This document shows positions 14,087 through 20,341 of a stretch of DNA of 20,341 nt, one piece after another (the stretch's first letter is position 1; each line of letters begins with the position of its first letter). A program made the position numbers and the translations under genes. This DNA comes from DAOUMU01 sp034409055 (GTDB taxonomy: Bacteria; Chloroflexota; Anaerolineae; 4572-78; J111), in assembly GCA_034409055.1 (NCBI GenBank), contig DAOUMU010000482.1:1-20341 (forward strand). The letters run 5' to 3'. The notes below the pieces were generated by a model. That model was not told the DNA's origin, made no database searches, and saw only the letters and a list, made by a program, of their open reading frames with translations.

Positions 14087-14247
14087 GGTTTAGGTGTAAT
14101 ACCTTTCAAAGTACCCAAAGGGCATAAATACCCAGGCTCAGTAGATCCAAATTTGCTCTACCTGGACCACAGTCCAGCGGTCAAAACGCGGACTGTGGTC
14201 CGCTCGGAGCCTAAAAATTGGATCTACTGAGGTATTGGGTTTAGGTG
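14087..14247. mobile_element. 141-bp inverted-repeat element flanked by 10-bp direct repeats
   Basis: GGTTTAGGTG occurs at 14087-14096 and 14238-14247. Between them the insert starts AATACCT (14098) and ends AGGTATT (14236). Larger arms CTCAGTAGATCCAA (14137-14150) and TTGGATCTACTGAG (14219-14232) pair perfectly, and between them lies the GGACCACAGTCC palindrome copy 2 (14162-14210). The left arm has about 32 extra bp. No coding capacity. It fills the fabF-fabH spacer. Confidence 0.6.
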
Positions 14248-14252
14248 CGAAT

Positions 14253-15500
14253 TCAGTCGCCCGTATATTTCTTTAGAATAATCGTGGCATTATGCCCGCC
14301 AAGCCCGAATGAATTTGACAGAGCAATAGAAACGTCTACCGGCTGGGCCTCGTTAGGCGTGCAATCTAAATCACACTCTGGATCGGGCGTTTCGTAATTA
14401 ATCGTGGGCGAAATAATACCATCGGTTAGGGTTTTGACGCAAACCAGGGCTTCTATAGCACCGGCTGCCCCAAATAGATGGCCGGTCATCGATTTGGAGG
14501 AGCTGATTTTGATGTCATAAGCGTGTTCGCCCAGGACATCTTTGATCACCATGGTTTCGGTTTTGTCATTCAGTTTGGTGCCGGTCCCATGTGTATTGAT
14601 ATAACCAATATCCTGGACATCGATGCCGGCCCGTTTGATGGCATTGCCCATGGCCAGAGCCGCGCCAGTCCCATCTTCCAGCGGGGCAGCCATATGATAG
14701 GCGTCCACTGAGGTCCCGTAGCCGATGAATTCAGCCAGAATATTGGCCCCTCGCTTTTTGGCATGTTCCAATTCTTCCAGCACCAGGACCACTGCCCCTT
14801 CACTCATCACAAACCCGTCTCTATTCAGGTCAAAGGGGCGACAGGCCCCGGCCGGATTGTCGTTATTTTCAGAGAGCACCTTCATCACATTGAAACCACC
14901 GATAATCAAAGGTATGTTACCTGCTTCTGCGCCTCCGGCGATGAGGGCATCGGCTGCCCCCCGAGCAATCATTTCAAAGGCTTCCCCCAGCGCGTTAGAG
15001 CCGGTGGCGCAGGCCGACACGATGGCCATGTTCGGTCCTCTGAAGCCGTAGTCGATCGCAATCCGGGCCGAGGCCGTATCGGGCAGCAGCATTGGAATGG
15101 CAAAGGGATTAATCCGATTTGGACCGCGGTTTTGCAGGACATCGTATTGACTGGTGGTCGTTTCTATCCCCCCCACACATGAGCCAATAATCAGACCAAC
15201 TCGCTCTCGATCGATGCCGTTCTCCAGTATTTTGCTGTCTTCAATGGCCTGCCGGGAGGCTTCCATAGCAAATTGGGTGTAGCGGTCCATACGCCGCGCT
15301 TCTCTACGACCAAATAAAGCCGCCCCATCAAAATCTTTGACTTCACCGGCAAACTTGGTGGCCAGGTTTGACGTGTCAAAGCGGGTGATCAGGGCAATAC
15401 CACTTTTTCCGGCCTTTATATTTTCCCAGGCCTCGTCGACGGTATGGCCAACCGGCGTAACTGCTCCCATACCGGTCACAACGACTCTTCTAGATTCCAT
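14253..15500 (-). CDS. fabF: 3-oxoacyl-ACP synthase II (FabF)
   Basis: Elongating condensing enzyme of type II fatty-acid synthesis, joining acyl-ACP and malonyl-ACP in the cytoplasm. 415 residues from ATG at 15500, which has GGAG six nt upstream; an in-frame TTG at 15512 overlaps that site and is not the start. The triad is complete: C164 (VSACATGSNA), H304 (NTHGTGT), H341 (SMTGHLFGAAG), with the conserved K336. The ends match the family (RRVVVTGMGAVTPVG and NSFGLGGHNATIIL). The length is normal. fabH lies downstream after a 258-bp spacer, most of it taken by an inverted-repeat element, so fabH may have its own signals. A -10 box lies at 15562-15570. No acpP, fabD or fabG is in the window. 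Confidence 0.97.
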   Translation of the reverse strand: MESRRVVVTGMGAVTPVGHTVDEAWENIKAGKSGIALITRFDTSNLATKFAGEVKDFDGAALFGRREARRMDRYTQFAMEASRQAIEDSKILENGIDRERVGLIIGSCVGGIETTTSQYDVLQNRGPNRINPFAIPMLLPDTASARIAIDYGFRGPNMAIVSACATGSNALGEAFEMIARGAADALIAGGAEAGNIPLIIGGFNVMKVLSENNDNPAGACRPFDLNRDGFVMSEGAVVLVLEELEHAKKRGANILAEFIGYGTSVDAYHMAAPLEDGTGAALAMGNAIKRAGIDVQDIGYINTHGTGTKLNDKTETMVIKDVLGEHAYDIKISSSKSMTGHLFGAAGAIEALVCVKTLTDGIISPTINYETPDPECDLDCTPNEAQPVDVSIALSNSFGLGGHNATIILKKYTGD

Positions 15501-15561
15501 AAACTTCTCCAACTAACAAAAGGGATCGCCAATGGCCAGGGGACCCACTGACGTCCTGTAG

Positions 15562-15570
15562 ATTATAACA
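15562..15570 (-). promoter_or_regulatory. Extended -10 promoter box for fabF
   Basis: The minus strand reads TGTTATAAT, about 62 nt upstream of the fabF ATG. The TGn extension can replace a poor -35, and none is visible. The identical nonamer at 8711-8719 supports it as a real promoter type here. Confidence 0.45.
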
Positions 15571-15674
15571 CTGTCGCTGTAAAAAAGGGACGGAATCTGT
15601 GCCAAAAGTTACCTAAACTGGTGGGCTTCAAGAACGCCTTGATTAAATTTTGGGCTTTTGGGGATATGGCAATT

Positions 15675-18128
15675 TTATTGTTCATCCCACGAAAACTTAC
15701 GGGTAAAGGAGGGCATAGCCTCAACAGCCTCGATGGTCAGGGTCCTGTCGCCGGAGGCACTGTCAAACCAGGCGGCCGGGTCGTGGGGATCGGAGATGAG
15801 CCAGGGACAAAAGGCAAACAGGTAATCGGGTAGAGGGGCTCCGTTGGATAACTGGCCGGTCCGAAACCAATCGAAGAGGGCCAGGTGATAGTCACGGTGC
15901 ATTGCTTCGCTAAGGGGTGGATAACGATTATCCTGGGCTTCACCGGGCCGCCAGCCGCCTTCCCCGGCAATCATGACCGGTACGAAGCCAATTTCGGTCT
16001 CAAACACCCGGGCAAACCGGAGAAACCCCAGGACACTATTGATGTCTTCGTCATATTCTGGGGGATGGTTAAGGCCGTAAGGATGGGGGACAAAGAACAG
16101 GCGGTCGAAGTTGGGGGCCATACCCTCGCTTTTTAATCTTTGCAAGGTTAAGCGCAACCAGTCGGGGTCGATAAACTGCAAGCCAACGTAACCGCCCGCC
16201 TGGTAAACCTGCCGGATGGCCGGCAGTAGATGATCCAGATAAACTTCCCGGTCGAGGGGGTGGGCCTCGTCCCACTCTTGGGCCAAACTGGGCTCATTGT
16301 AAAGTTGCATGTAGGGGGCCAACCCCCGGGAGCGGAGAAACTCAACATCCCCGGCCCAGTGCTCGTAAGTTTCGTAGGGCCGGACAAAAGGACGCCAGAC
16401 GACCGTAATACCGGCCTGGGCAAAGAGCGGGCTGAGCCGCCGTAATTGGTAGGGATTGGCATAGTTGACCAGGGCCCAGCGCACCCCTAATCTTTTCAGA
16501 CGATTGACCTGCCGCTGCGCCTCGATTTCGTCCAGCCAATGGCTTTGGACAAAGTGCATACCCCGGCCGTTATCGTTTCTGGGCCGGGGCCAGGTTTTGA
16601 GCCAACCGGCGTAATCCTCCAGGGGGGCCGGAAAATTACGAGGGGGAGGGGTGATCGCGGCCGGGGGGGGTTGAGCCGGCGTAAAGCGGGTAAAGTGGCG
16701 CACGTCCGCGCCGTAGGCCAGCCAGGTTTGGCCATCAAAATGGATTTTCCCGCGACGGCTCAAAAACCAGGGCCGGCCGGCGTCATCTAAAATCACAAAC
16801 TGAAAACGAGCGGCCAGTAAGGGCTGGTCAATAGCCGTATAAACTTGCCATTGCCCAGTTGGGGGTCGCCAGGCGATGTAGTGATCACCGGCCACCCAAA
16901 CGGTCCCATCTTCGGCCATCGCTAACGACAAAGCCCCCTGGTCCGATGCGCCTTCGGCCAGGCGATGATTTTCCCAGGTGCCCCCATGGTAGCTGGAAAC
17001 TCCGGCCGGCGTGGCCAACCAGACCGTCCCGTCTGCACTCAATTTGAGGTCGTTGATCCGGTTCTCGGCCAGGGCACTGTTGAAGGTGTGGTAATGTTGC
17101 CAGGTTTCTGATTCAAGGTCGTAGCCCAGCAAGCCGGCAAAGCGGGTTCCGGCCCAGAGCGTGGTTGAGGCCCGGTCGAAGGCTAAGACGGTGATACTGC
17201 GGGCCGGGTCGCTTTCGGCCGCTTGCGGGGTGGGGAGCGGCAAGCCCTGGACCGTTGAGCCTGATTCAAGCCGGCCGAGGCCACGCCCGAGACGGTATTG
17301 GCAGTCGCCGGGGTCGAAATGGTTGACATCGGCGTACCACAGCTTATGGTGATGGTCGAGGGCCAGGGCAGACACCCAGTTAAGCTGCTCCCTGACCAGC
17401 GGGGTTTGCTGCCCCTCGGTGGTCAACTGCCATATCTGGCCCGTTTCTGTCCCGGCGTAAATCGTCGCGTCTTGACCGGCCAGGGCGCGAATCGCCGGCT
17501 GACCGGGTAGATAATACTGCTGATAGAGGCCGGCCTTGACGTCCCAACGGGTTAACAAGCCGGTTTCATTAGCCACCCACAAGAAACCATCGGTCCATAG
17601 GGCGGCGGTGACTTCCGGGTGGTTTTTCTCATCCTCTGACCGGTTTAAGGCCGGTAGGGGGTCGGGGGCCAGGGGAAAACGGTTCATAAAGTCAGGGGGC
17701 ACCAGGGACACAGCCAGCAAATTACCGCCCCTCGCTCTCATCGTCTCCAGGTTGGGCAGGCGATACCGTTGGCCGGCTTGAAGCAGGTACAGAGTTGGCT
17801 CGGTCTGACCGGTCAGCCAGCGGGTCAGGGGCGGGCCGAGGGGATAGGTGGCCAGTTCTTCGTCGGCCAGGTGGATGATATCATCCGCTGTGTAGCCCAG
17901 GGCCAGATAGGTGACCCAATCGTCAATGTGTCGTAATTGCCCGTTGGCCATCAGGCGGTAAATGGCCGGCCGGCTGCCCTGGAGAGGCCGGCCAAGCAGT
18001 GACCCGGTGGGGGGCGAGGCTGTTTCTGGGGGCTCGGTGGGGAGGGCCGGGCCCGAGACAGGCCGGCAGGTGGTCAAGAGTAAGAGTAAGGCTATCAAAC
18101 AAAGCGTAATCCGTTGTAGGTTGATCAT
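15675..18128 (-). CDS. Putative lipoprotein: propeller domain plus glycosidase-like TIM barrel
   Basis: 817 residues. The N-terminus is signal-like (LCLIALLLLLTTC) with Cys21 in a weak lipobox (L-T-T-C). Residues 52-160 hold two copies of an unnamed module with the pattern (A/T)(I/L)Y.L..G(Q).R.(I/L).(D/N), the first being IYRLMANGQLRHIDDWVTYLALGY. Residues about 175-475 form a propeller with repeats such as GFLWVANETGLLTRWD, TVWLATPAGVSSYHGGTW and TVWVAGDHYIAW, resembling sensor-type propellers. From about 508 to the end the sequence looks like a TIM-barrel glycosidase: MQLYNEPS with E612 as candidate acid/base, and MIAGEGGW with E723 as candidate nucleophile. The substrate cannot be read from sequence. 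The start ATG has no good Shine-Dalgarno; a 44-codon ORF with a consensus one ends 30 bp upstream, so the two may be coupled. Confidence 0.8.
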   Translation of the reverse strand: MINLQRITLCLIALLLLLTTCRPVSGPALPTEPPETASPPTGSLLGRPLQGSRPAIYRLMANGQLRHIDDWVTYLALGYTADDIIHLADEELATYPLGPPLTRWLTGQTEPTLYLLQAGQRYRLPNLETMRARGGNLLAVSLVPPDFMNRFPLAPDPLPALNRSEDEKNHPEVTAALWTDGFLWVANETGLLTRWDVKAGLYQQYYLPGQPAIRALAGQDATIYAGTETGQIWQLTTEGQQTPLVREQLNWVSALALDHHHKLWYADVNHFDPGDCQYRLGRGLGRLESGSTVQGLPLPTPQAAESDPARSITVLAFDRASTTLWAGTRFAGLLGYDLESETWQHYHTFNSALAENRINDLKLSADGTVWLATPAGVSSYHGGTWENHRLAEGASDQGALSLAMAEDGTVWVAGDHYIAWRPPTGQWQVYTAIDQPLLAARFQFVILDDAGRPWFLSRRGKIHFDGQTWLAYGADVRHFTRFTPAQPPPAAITPPPRNFPAPLEDYAGWLKTWPRPRNDNGRGMHFVQSHWLDEIEAQRQVNRLKRLGVRWALVNYANPYQLRRLSPLFAQAGITVVWRPFVRPYETYEHWAGDVEFLRSRGLAPYMQLYNEPSLAQEWDEAHPLDREVYLDHLLPAIRQVYQAGGYVGLQFIDPDWLRLTLQRLKSEGMAPNFDRLFFVPHPYGLNHPPEYDEDINSVLGFLRFARVFETEIGFVPVMIAGEGGWRPGEAQDNRYPPLSEAMHRDYHLALFDWFRTGQLSNGAPLPDYLFAFCPWLISDPHDPAAWFDSASGDRTLTIEAVEAMPSFTRKFSWDEQ

Positions 18129-18158
18129 TTTTTAGGCGAATTTTGAAGGGGCCGGCCC

Positions 18159-18293
18159 TTAGTCATCGTTTAGGCCATAGGCGCAGCATTGAAATGCCGC
18201 GCTGCTAATACGAAACCTGCTAAAACAGGTTAGAGCGCAACATTTAGCACGTTTATGAAGATTAAAAAAGGTCCATTTGGCTTTGTCTGTCAT
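18159..18293 (-). CDS. Small Cys-rich ORF (44 aa) with consensus ribosome-binding site
   Basis: ATG at 18293 is preceded by a perfect AGGAGG with 7-nt spacing, and a promoter-like TTGTTT-17 nt-TATACT lies 44 nt upstream. The 44 residues start MTDKAKWTFFNLHKRAKCC and contain five cysteines (KCC, LTC, QCC). It ends 30 bp before the 817-residue lipoprotein gene, which lacks its own good site. I recognise no family. Against it, the DNA contains hairpins (AACCTG/CAGGTT at 18214-18231 and GCAGCATT..AATGCCGCGCTGC at 18183-18205) suggestive of a repeat. It may be a leader peptide, a small protein, or a chance ORF behind a real leader. Confidence 0.4.
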   Translation of the reverse strand: MTDKAKWTFFNLHKRAKCCALTCFSRFRISSAAFQCCAYGLNDD

Positions 18294-18336
18294 GATATTC
18301 CCTCCTCGCCCCCCGAGGGGTATGCCATTTGAACCA

Positions 18337-18365
18337 AGTATACCATAGTTCAGGGGCTCAAACAA
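18337..18365 (-). promoter_or_regulatory. Candidate promoter for the small ORF and lipoprotein gene
   Basis: On the minus strand TTGTTT (complement of 18360-18365), a 17-nt spacer, then TATACT (complement of 18337-18342) preceded by TGG, an extended -10. The spacing is ideal and the box lies 44 nt upstream of the ATG at 18293. Confidence 0.5.
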
Positions 18366-18378
18366 TGGTATTTGTAGG

Positions 18379-18531
18379 CACGAGGCGGCTCTACGTGGAT
18401 TTGAGGGGTAGAAAGCCCCCCCCGACCCCCCAACCCACAGGGCAAGTGAGGGGGGTGAATACGATAAAATTCCCCCCTCTAGGGGGTTAGGGGGGGCGTT
18501 ACCCCTCGAATCCGCGTTGACCCCACGAGGC
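18379..18531. mobile_element. 137-bp MITE-like element with 8-bp flanking repeats
   Basis: CACGAGGC occurs at 18379-18386 and 18524-18531. Inside it the ends are inverted repeats: ACGTGGATTTGAGGGGTA (18393-18410) against TACCCCTCGAATCCGCGT (18500-18517), 16 of 18, each exactly 6 bp from its flanking repeat. The centre (18414-18497) is a C-run/G-run repeat of the family at 12179 and 12261. No coding capacity. Confidence 0.65.
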
Positions 18532-18594
18532 TAACCCACAGGGCAGGGCCGTCGTGCTGAGAGAGCAAAGCCCGATTGGGCTAAATGACTCAAT

Positions 18595-18635
18595 ATGGGG
18601 ATGCTGTCCTACCAATCAAAATTTGCCTTACAATG
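18595..18635. repeat. Dispersed half-copy of the 3557-3642 palindrome
   Basis: 38 of 41 positions match 3599-3639, including CCTACCAATCAAAATTTGCC. The left half of the palindrome is absent. A weak + strand promoter-like pair (TTGCCT 18623, 16 nt, TAGAAT 18645) overlaps its end and might serve the ResB-like gene. Confidence 0.8.
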
Positions 18636-18745
18636 CAGTAGAATTAGAATACCAGTTAGATTGTGGACTTCGGTAGTCCCCCGGTTAAGTGTTGGTGACT
18701 AAACGAGACGCAAAAATTTACCACTTTTGGATTAGTAATGTACGA

Positions 18746-18780
18746 AAATCCAAAATCAAAAATCTGAAATCGAAAATCCC
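18746..18780. repeat. Heptamer array (AAATCNN) ending at the ResB-like start codon
   Basis: Five units in exact register: AAATCCA, AAATCAA, AAATCTG, AAATCGA, AAATCCC. The array ends at 18780 and the ATG begins at 18781, so the position of a Shine-Dalgarno is occupied by repeat DNA. Confidence 0.9.
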
Positions 18781-20166
18781 ATGGATGTTGCCGGTCAAGA
18801 TTCAACTCAAAATGTGTCGGGTTGGCAGGGTTTTGTCGGTTTAGCCTGGCACACATTGCGCCAGCCTAAGCTGACCGTAGGCTTGCTAGGAGTTCTAATC
18901 GTGGTGCTGCTGTTGGGCCTGTTGATTCCCCAGCAAACAACCCCGACCCCCAATGCGGCGGCCTGGATATCGACCTTACCCCCTCTGGTCCAATTATGGG
19001 GTGAACCTCTCTTTTTCCTGGGGTTTGCTCACCTTTTTCAATCGCTTTGGTTTTGGTTGCCGGTGGCTTTGCTGTTCCTCAATAGCCTGATTGCTTTGGC
19101 CGATTATGGTCCCGGTTCCTGGCAGCGATTAGGTAAAACCATGCCCACCGTTGACTGGCAGCATCCCCTGGCTAACCGGGCGGAACATGTGACTCGTTTG
19201 CCCAAATCCCCCGATGCATTTTTAGACACGCTGCGAACGTCACTGGAAGCCAAAGGCTTTTTCCTGTATCAGACTGACCAGCCGGAGCAACGAATGGTTG
19301 GGGCGGCTCGACGACGCTGGGCCTGGTCAGGGACAATCGTGATCTATGCTGGCTTGATTTTACTGGCGGCTGCGTTTTTGGTCAGCCACTATTTTTTAAA
19401 AACCGACCGCTTTACCCTGTTTCCCCTCGAGGCCAGGTCCAGCCGTTTGTTTGAGGGGCAGTTTGAGCTGGCCGAGGTTGAGGCGGAGCAAGGGGTTGGC
19501 CGGGTTCTTTATAGTCTCGACCAGACAGGGGCTTCAAGGCAGGCCTTAAGCTGGCGGCTTTATTTACCGGCTTTTCTCAACAATGTCTTTATCTTGCCCG
19601 TGGCCATGGAACCCATTGTGACCATCGAGGTGCGGGATGCAACGGATACCTTGCTCAAGTTAATCCCGGTGCAGGAGGACCTACCCCCGGCTGAACGGCT
19701 TAATCTGCCCCTGGAGGAACCGAGGGCCCCCCTTTATTTTCTGATTTCTTCGGCTTCGTTGGCCGTGCGAATCATCCCCGACCCCACTTCAGCCAACACT
19801 TATAACGTGCAGGTGCGCCGGAGTTCGGAGTCGTCTCCCTCGGAGACTATTAAGGCGCAAACAGGCCAGCCATTTGAGATAGACGACCTGTCTGTGACGA
19901 TATCTGTCAATCACAGCCTGGAAGTTGTGGCTTATCGCGACCCGGCCTTGCTGCTTTATCTGGTTAGCCTCGGGCTCGTTGTCGTCGGCGGGGTGTTTAT
20001 CTTTTTACGCCCGCCGCTACTGTTGTGGTTAGTGCCGGAGGTGAAAGGTTTGGGGGGGCAACTTTACGGGGTTGTCGAAAAATTTGGTTCGGTCGAAGCG
20101 GCCAAACAGTTTGTAGAGGAACTGTTGAGCCCTGAAGTTCTGCCAGAGAGTGATATTGAAGAATAA
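18781..20166 (+). CDS. ResB-like cytochrome c biogenesis membrane protein
   Basis: 461 residues with four hydrophobic segments (about 32-50, 84-107, 181-203 and 389-410) and a long soluble part (about 205-385) between the third and fourth. This is the ResB/Ccs1 topology, in which the soluble domain is outside the membrane and helps deliver reduced apocytochrome c to the heme ligase. Family-like features are the opening W..L..PK...GLLGVLIVVLLLGLLIPQ and R.W...GTIVIYAGLILL before the third helix. No CcsA/ResC-type heme protein is in the window, so the role is inferred from family only. The ATG at 18781 directly abuts a heptamer array with no Shine-Dalgarno; a second ATG at 18785 is out of frame. 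The C-terminus is acidic. Confidence 0.65.
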   Translation: MDVAGQDSTQNVSGWQGFVGLAWHTLRQPKLTVGLLGVLIVVLLLGLLIPQQTTPTPNAAAWISTLPPLVQLWGEPLFFLGFAHLFQSLWFWLPVALLFLNSLIALADYGPGSWQRLGKTMPTVDWQHPLANRAEHVTRLPKSPDAFLDTLRTSLEAKGFFLYQTDQPEQRMVGAARRRWAWSGTIVIYAGLILLAAAFLVSHYFLKTDRFTLFPLEARSSRLFEGQFELAEVEAEQGVGRVLYSLDQTGASRQALSWRLYLPAFLNNVFILPVAMEPIVTIEVRDATDTLLKLIPVQEDLPPAERLNLPLEEPRAPLYFLISSASLAVRIIPDPTSANTYNVQVRRSSESSPSETIKAQTGQPFEIDDLSVTISVNHSLEVVAYRDPALLLYLVSLGLVVVGGVFIFLRPPLLLWLVPEVKGLGGQLYGVVEKFGSVEAAKQFVEELLSPEVLPESDIEE

Positions 20167-20187
20167 CTTGCCCATATCGCTCGGCCC

Positions 20188-20222
20188 GGACACGTGCGTC
20201 TGCGCTACAAGTGCAGGTGTCC
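20188..20222. terminator. Stem-loop between convergent genes
   Basis: GGACACGTGC (20188-20197) and GCAGGTGTCC (20213-20222) pair with one mismatch around a 15-nt loop. No T run follows, so it is at best a weak terminator for the ResB-like gene and its convergent neighbour. Confidence 0.35.
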
Positions 20223-20264
20223 CTGGCGAGCATATAACCGGTGGAGGATTTCTGTCGTCGTGTC

Positions 20265-20341
20265 CTAGCCACCCTCAGTCGTTGGTTCGGAGGTGGCTTC
20301 CGGTTCGGGGGAGCTCTCCTCGGTGGCGGGGGAACTACTGG
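20265..20341 (-). CDS. 3' end of a protein with a Ser/Pro/Glu/Thr-rich tail (partial)
   Basis: Reading the minus strand from the window edge gives 24 residues ending in SEPTTEGG and a TAG (complement of 20265-20267). The frame is rich in S, P, E and T, as in disordered C-terminal tails of membrane or surface proteins. It is too short to name and could be chance, but it converges neatly with the ResB-like gene. Confidence 0.5.
   Translation of the reverse strand, partial: SSSPATEESSPEPEATSEPTTEGG

Noticed and set aside
14763..15182. 139-codon + strand ORF opposite fabF
   Set aside because: It is antisense to the conserved fabF core and lacks its own signals.
15501..15512. TTG start of FabF four codons upstream
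   Set aside because: It overlaps the ribosome-binding site of the ATG at 15500.

Overview
The window looks like a chromosomal segment of a moderately GC-rich, free-living bacterium, most plausibly a member of the Chloroflexota (Anaerolineae-like). This is inferred from two secreted proteins ending in a (Y/F)LPI(V/I)(L/M)K tail, a two-TM double-zinc-ribbon protein, bacterial-type FabF/FabH, and intergenic DNA crowded with short palindromic and period-7 repeats. No rRNA, tRNA, CRISPR array or complete insertion sequence was seen.

Layout. 1-164: 3' end of a + strand protein. 346-3258 (-): uvrA, with an odd low-complexity insert. 3259-4140: a gene-free repeat mosaic (period-7 arrays, three large palindromes, nested C/G-rich repeats). 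4144-4515 (+): 5'-truncated, phage-like remnant, then a tetranucleotide microsatellite. 4581-6734 (-): a two-gene unit of an unrecognised protein followed by a secreted spherulin-4-like protein. 6959-8494 (-): secreted seven-repeat propeller/PKD protein. 8879-9475 (-): membrane zinc-ribbon protein with a bidirectional terminator. 9824-11773 (-): mnmG, with a 174-bp inverted-repeat element between the gene and its likely -10 box. 11774-12490: more repeats and a terminator. 12494-15500 (-): fabF, fabH and a small S4-domain gene, with a further inverted-repeat element between fabF and fabH. 15675-18293 (-): a 44-codon small ORF with a consensus Shine-Dalgarno and a promoter-like sequence, then an 817-residue putative lipoprotein combining a propeller and a glycosidase-like domain. 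18781-20166 (+): ResB-like membrane protein. 20265-20341 (-): 3' tail of another gene.

How the genes relate. The housekeeping genes cover excision repair (UvrA), tRNA wobble modification (MnmG) and type II fatty-acid synthesis (FabH starts chains, FabF elongates them). Between them lie envelope and secreted proteins that probably act on carbohydrate outside the cell. The segment from about 4.1 to 8.6 kb is visibly more A+T-rich than uvrA or mnmG and may be acquired.

The most striking signal is not a single gene but the intergenic DNA. At least seven degenerate arrays with a 7-bp period occur; one supplies the uvrA stop codon, one lies inside the uvrA reading frame beside a C9 run, and one ends exactly at the ATG of the ResB-like gene. 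Several terminal-inverted-repeat elements of about 85-175 bp carry possible target-site duplications. A hairpin core related to GGGCAT-GGGG-ATGCCC recurs between genes and also at the exact point where FabH departs from its normal C-terminus.
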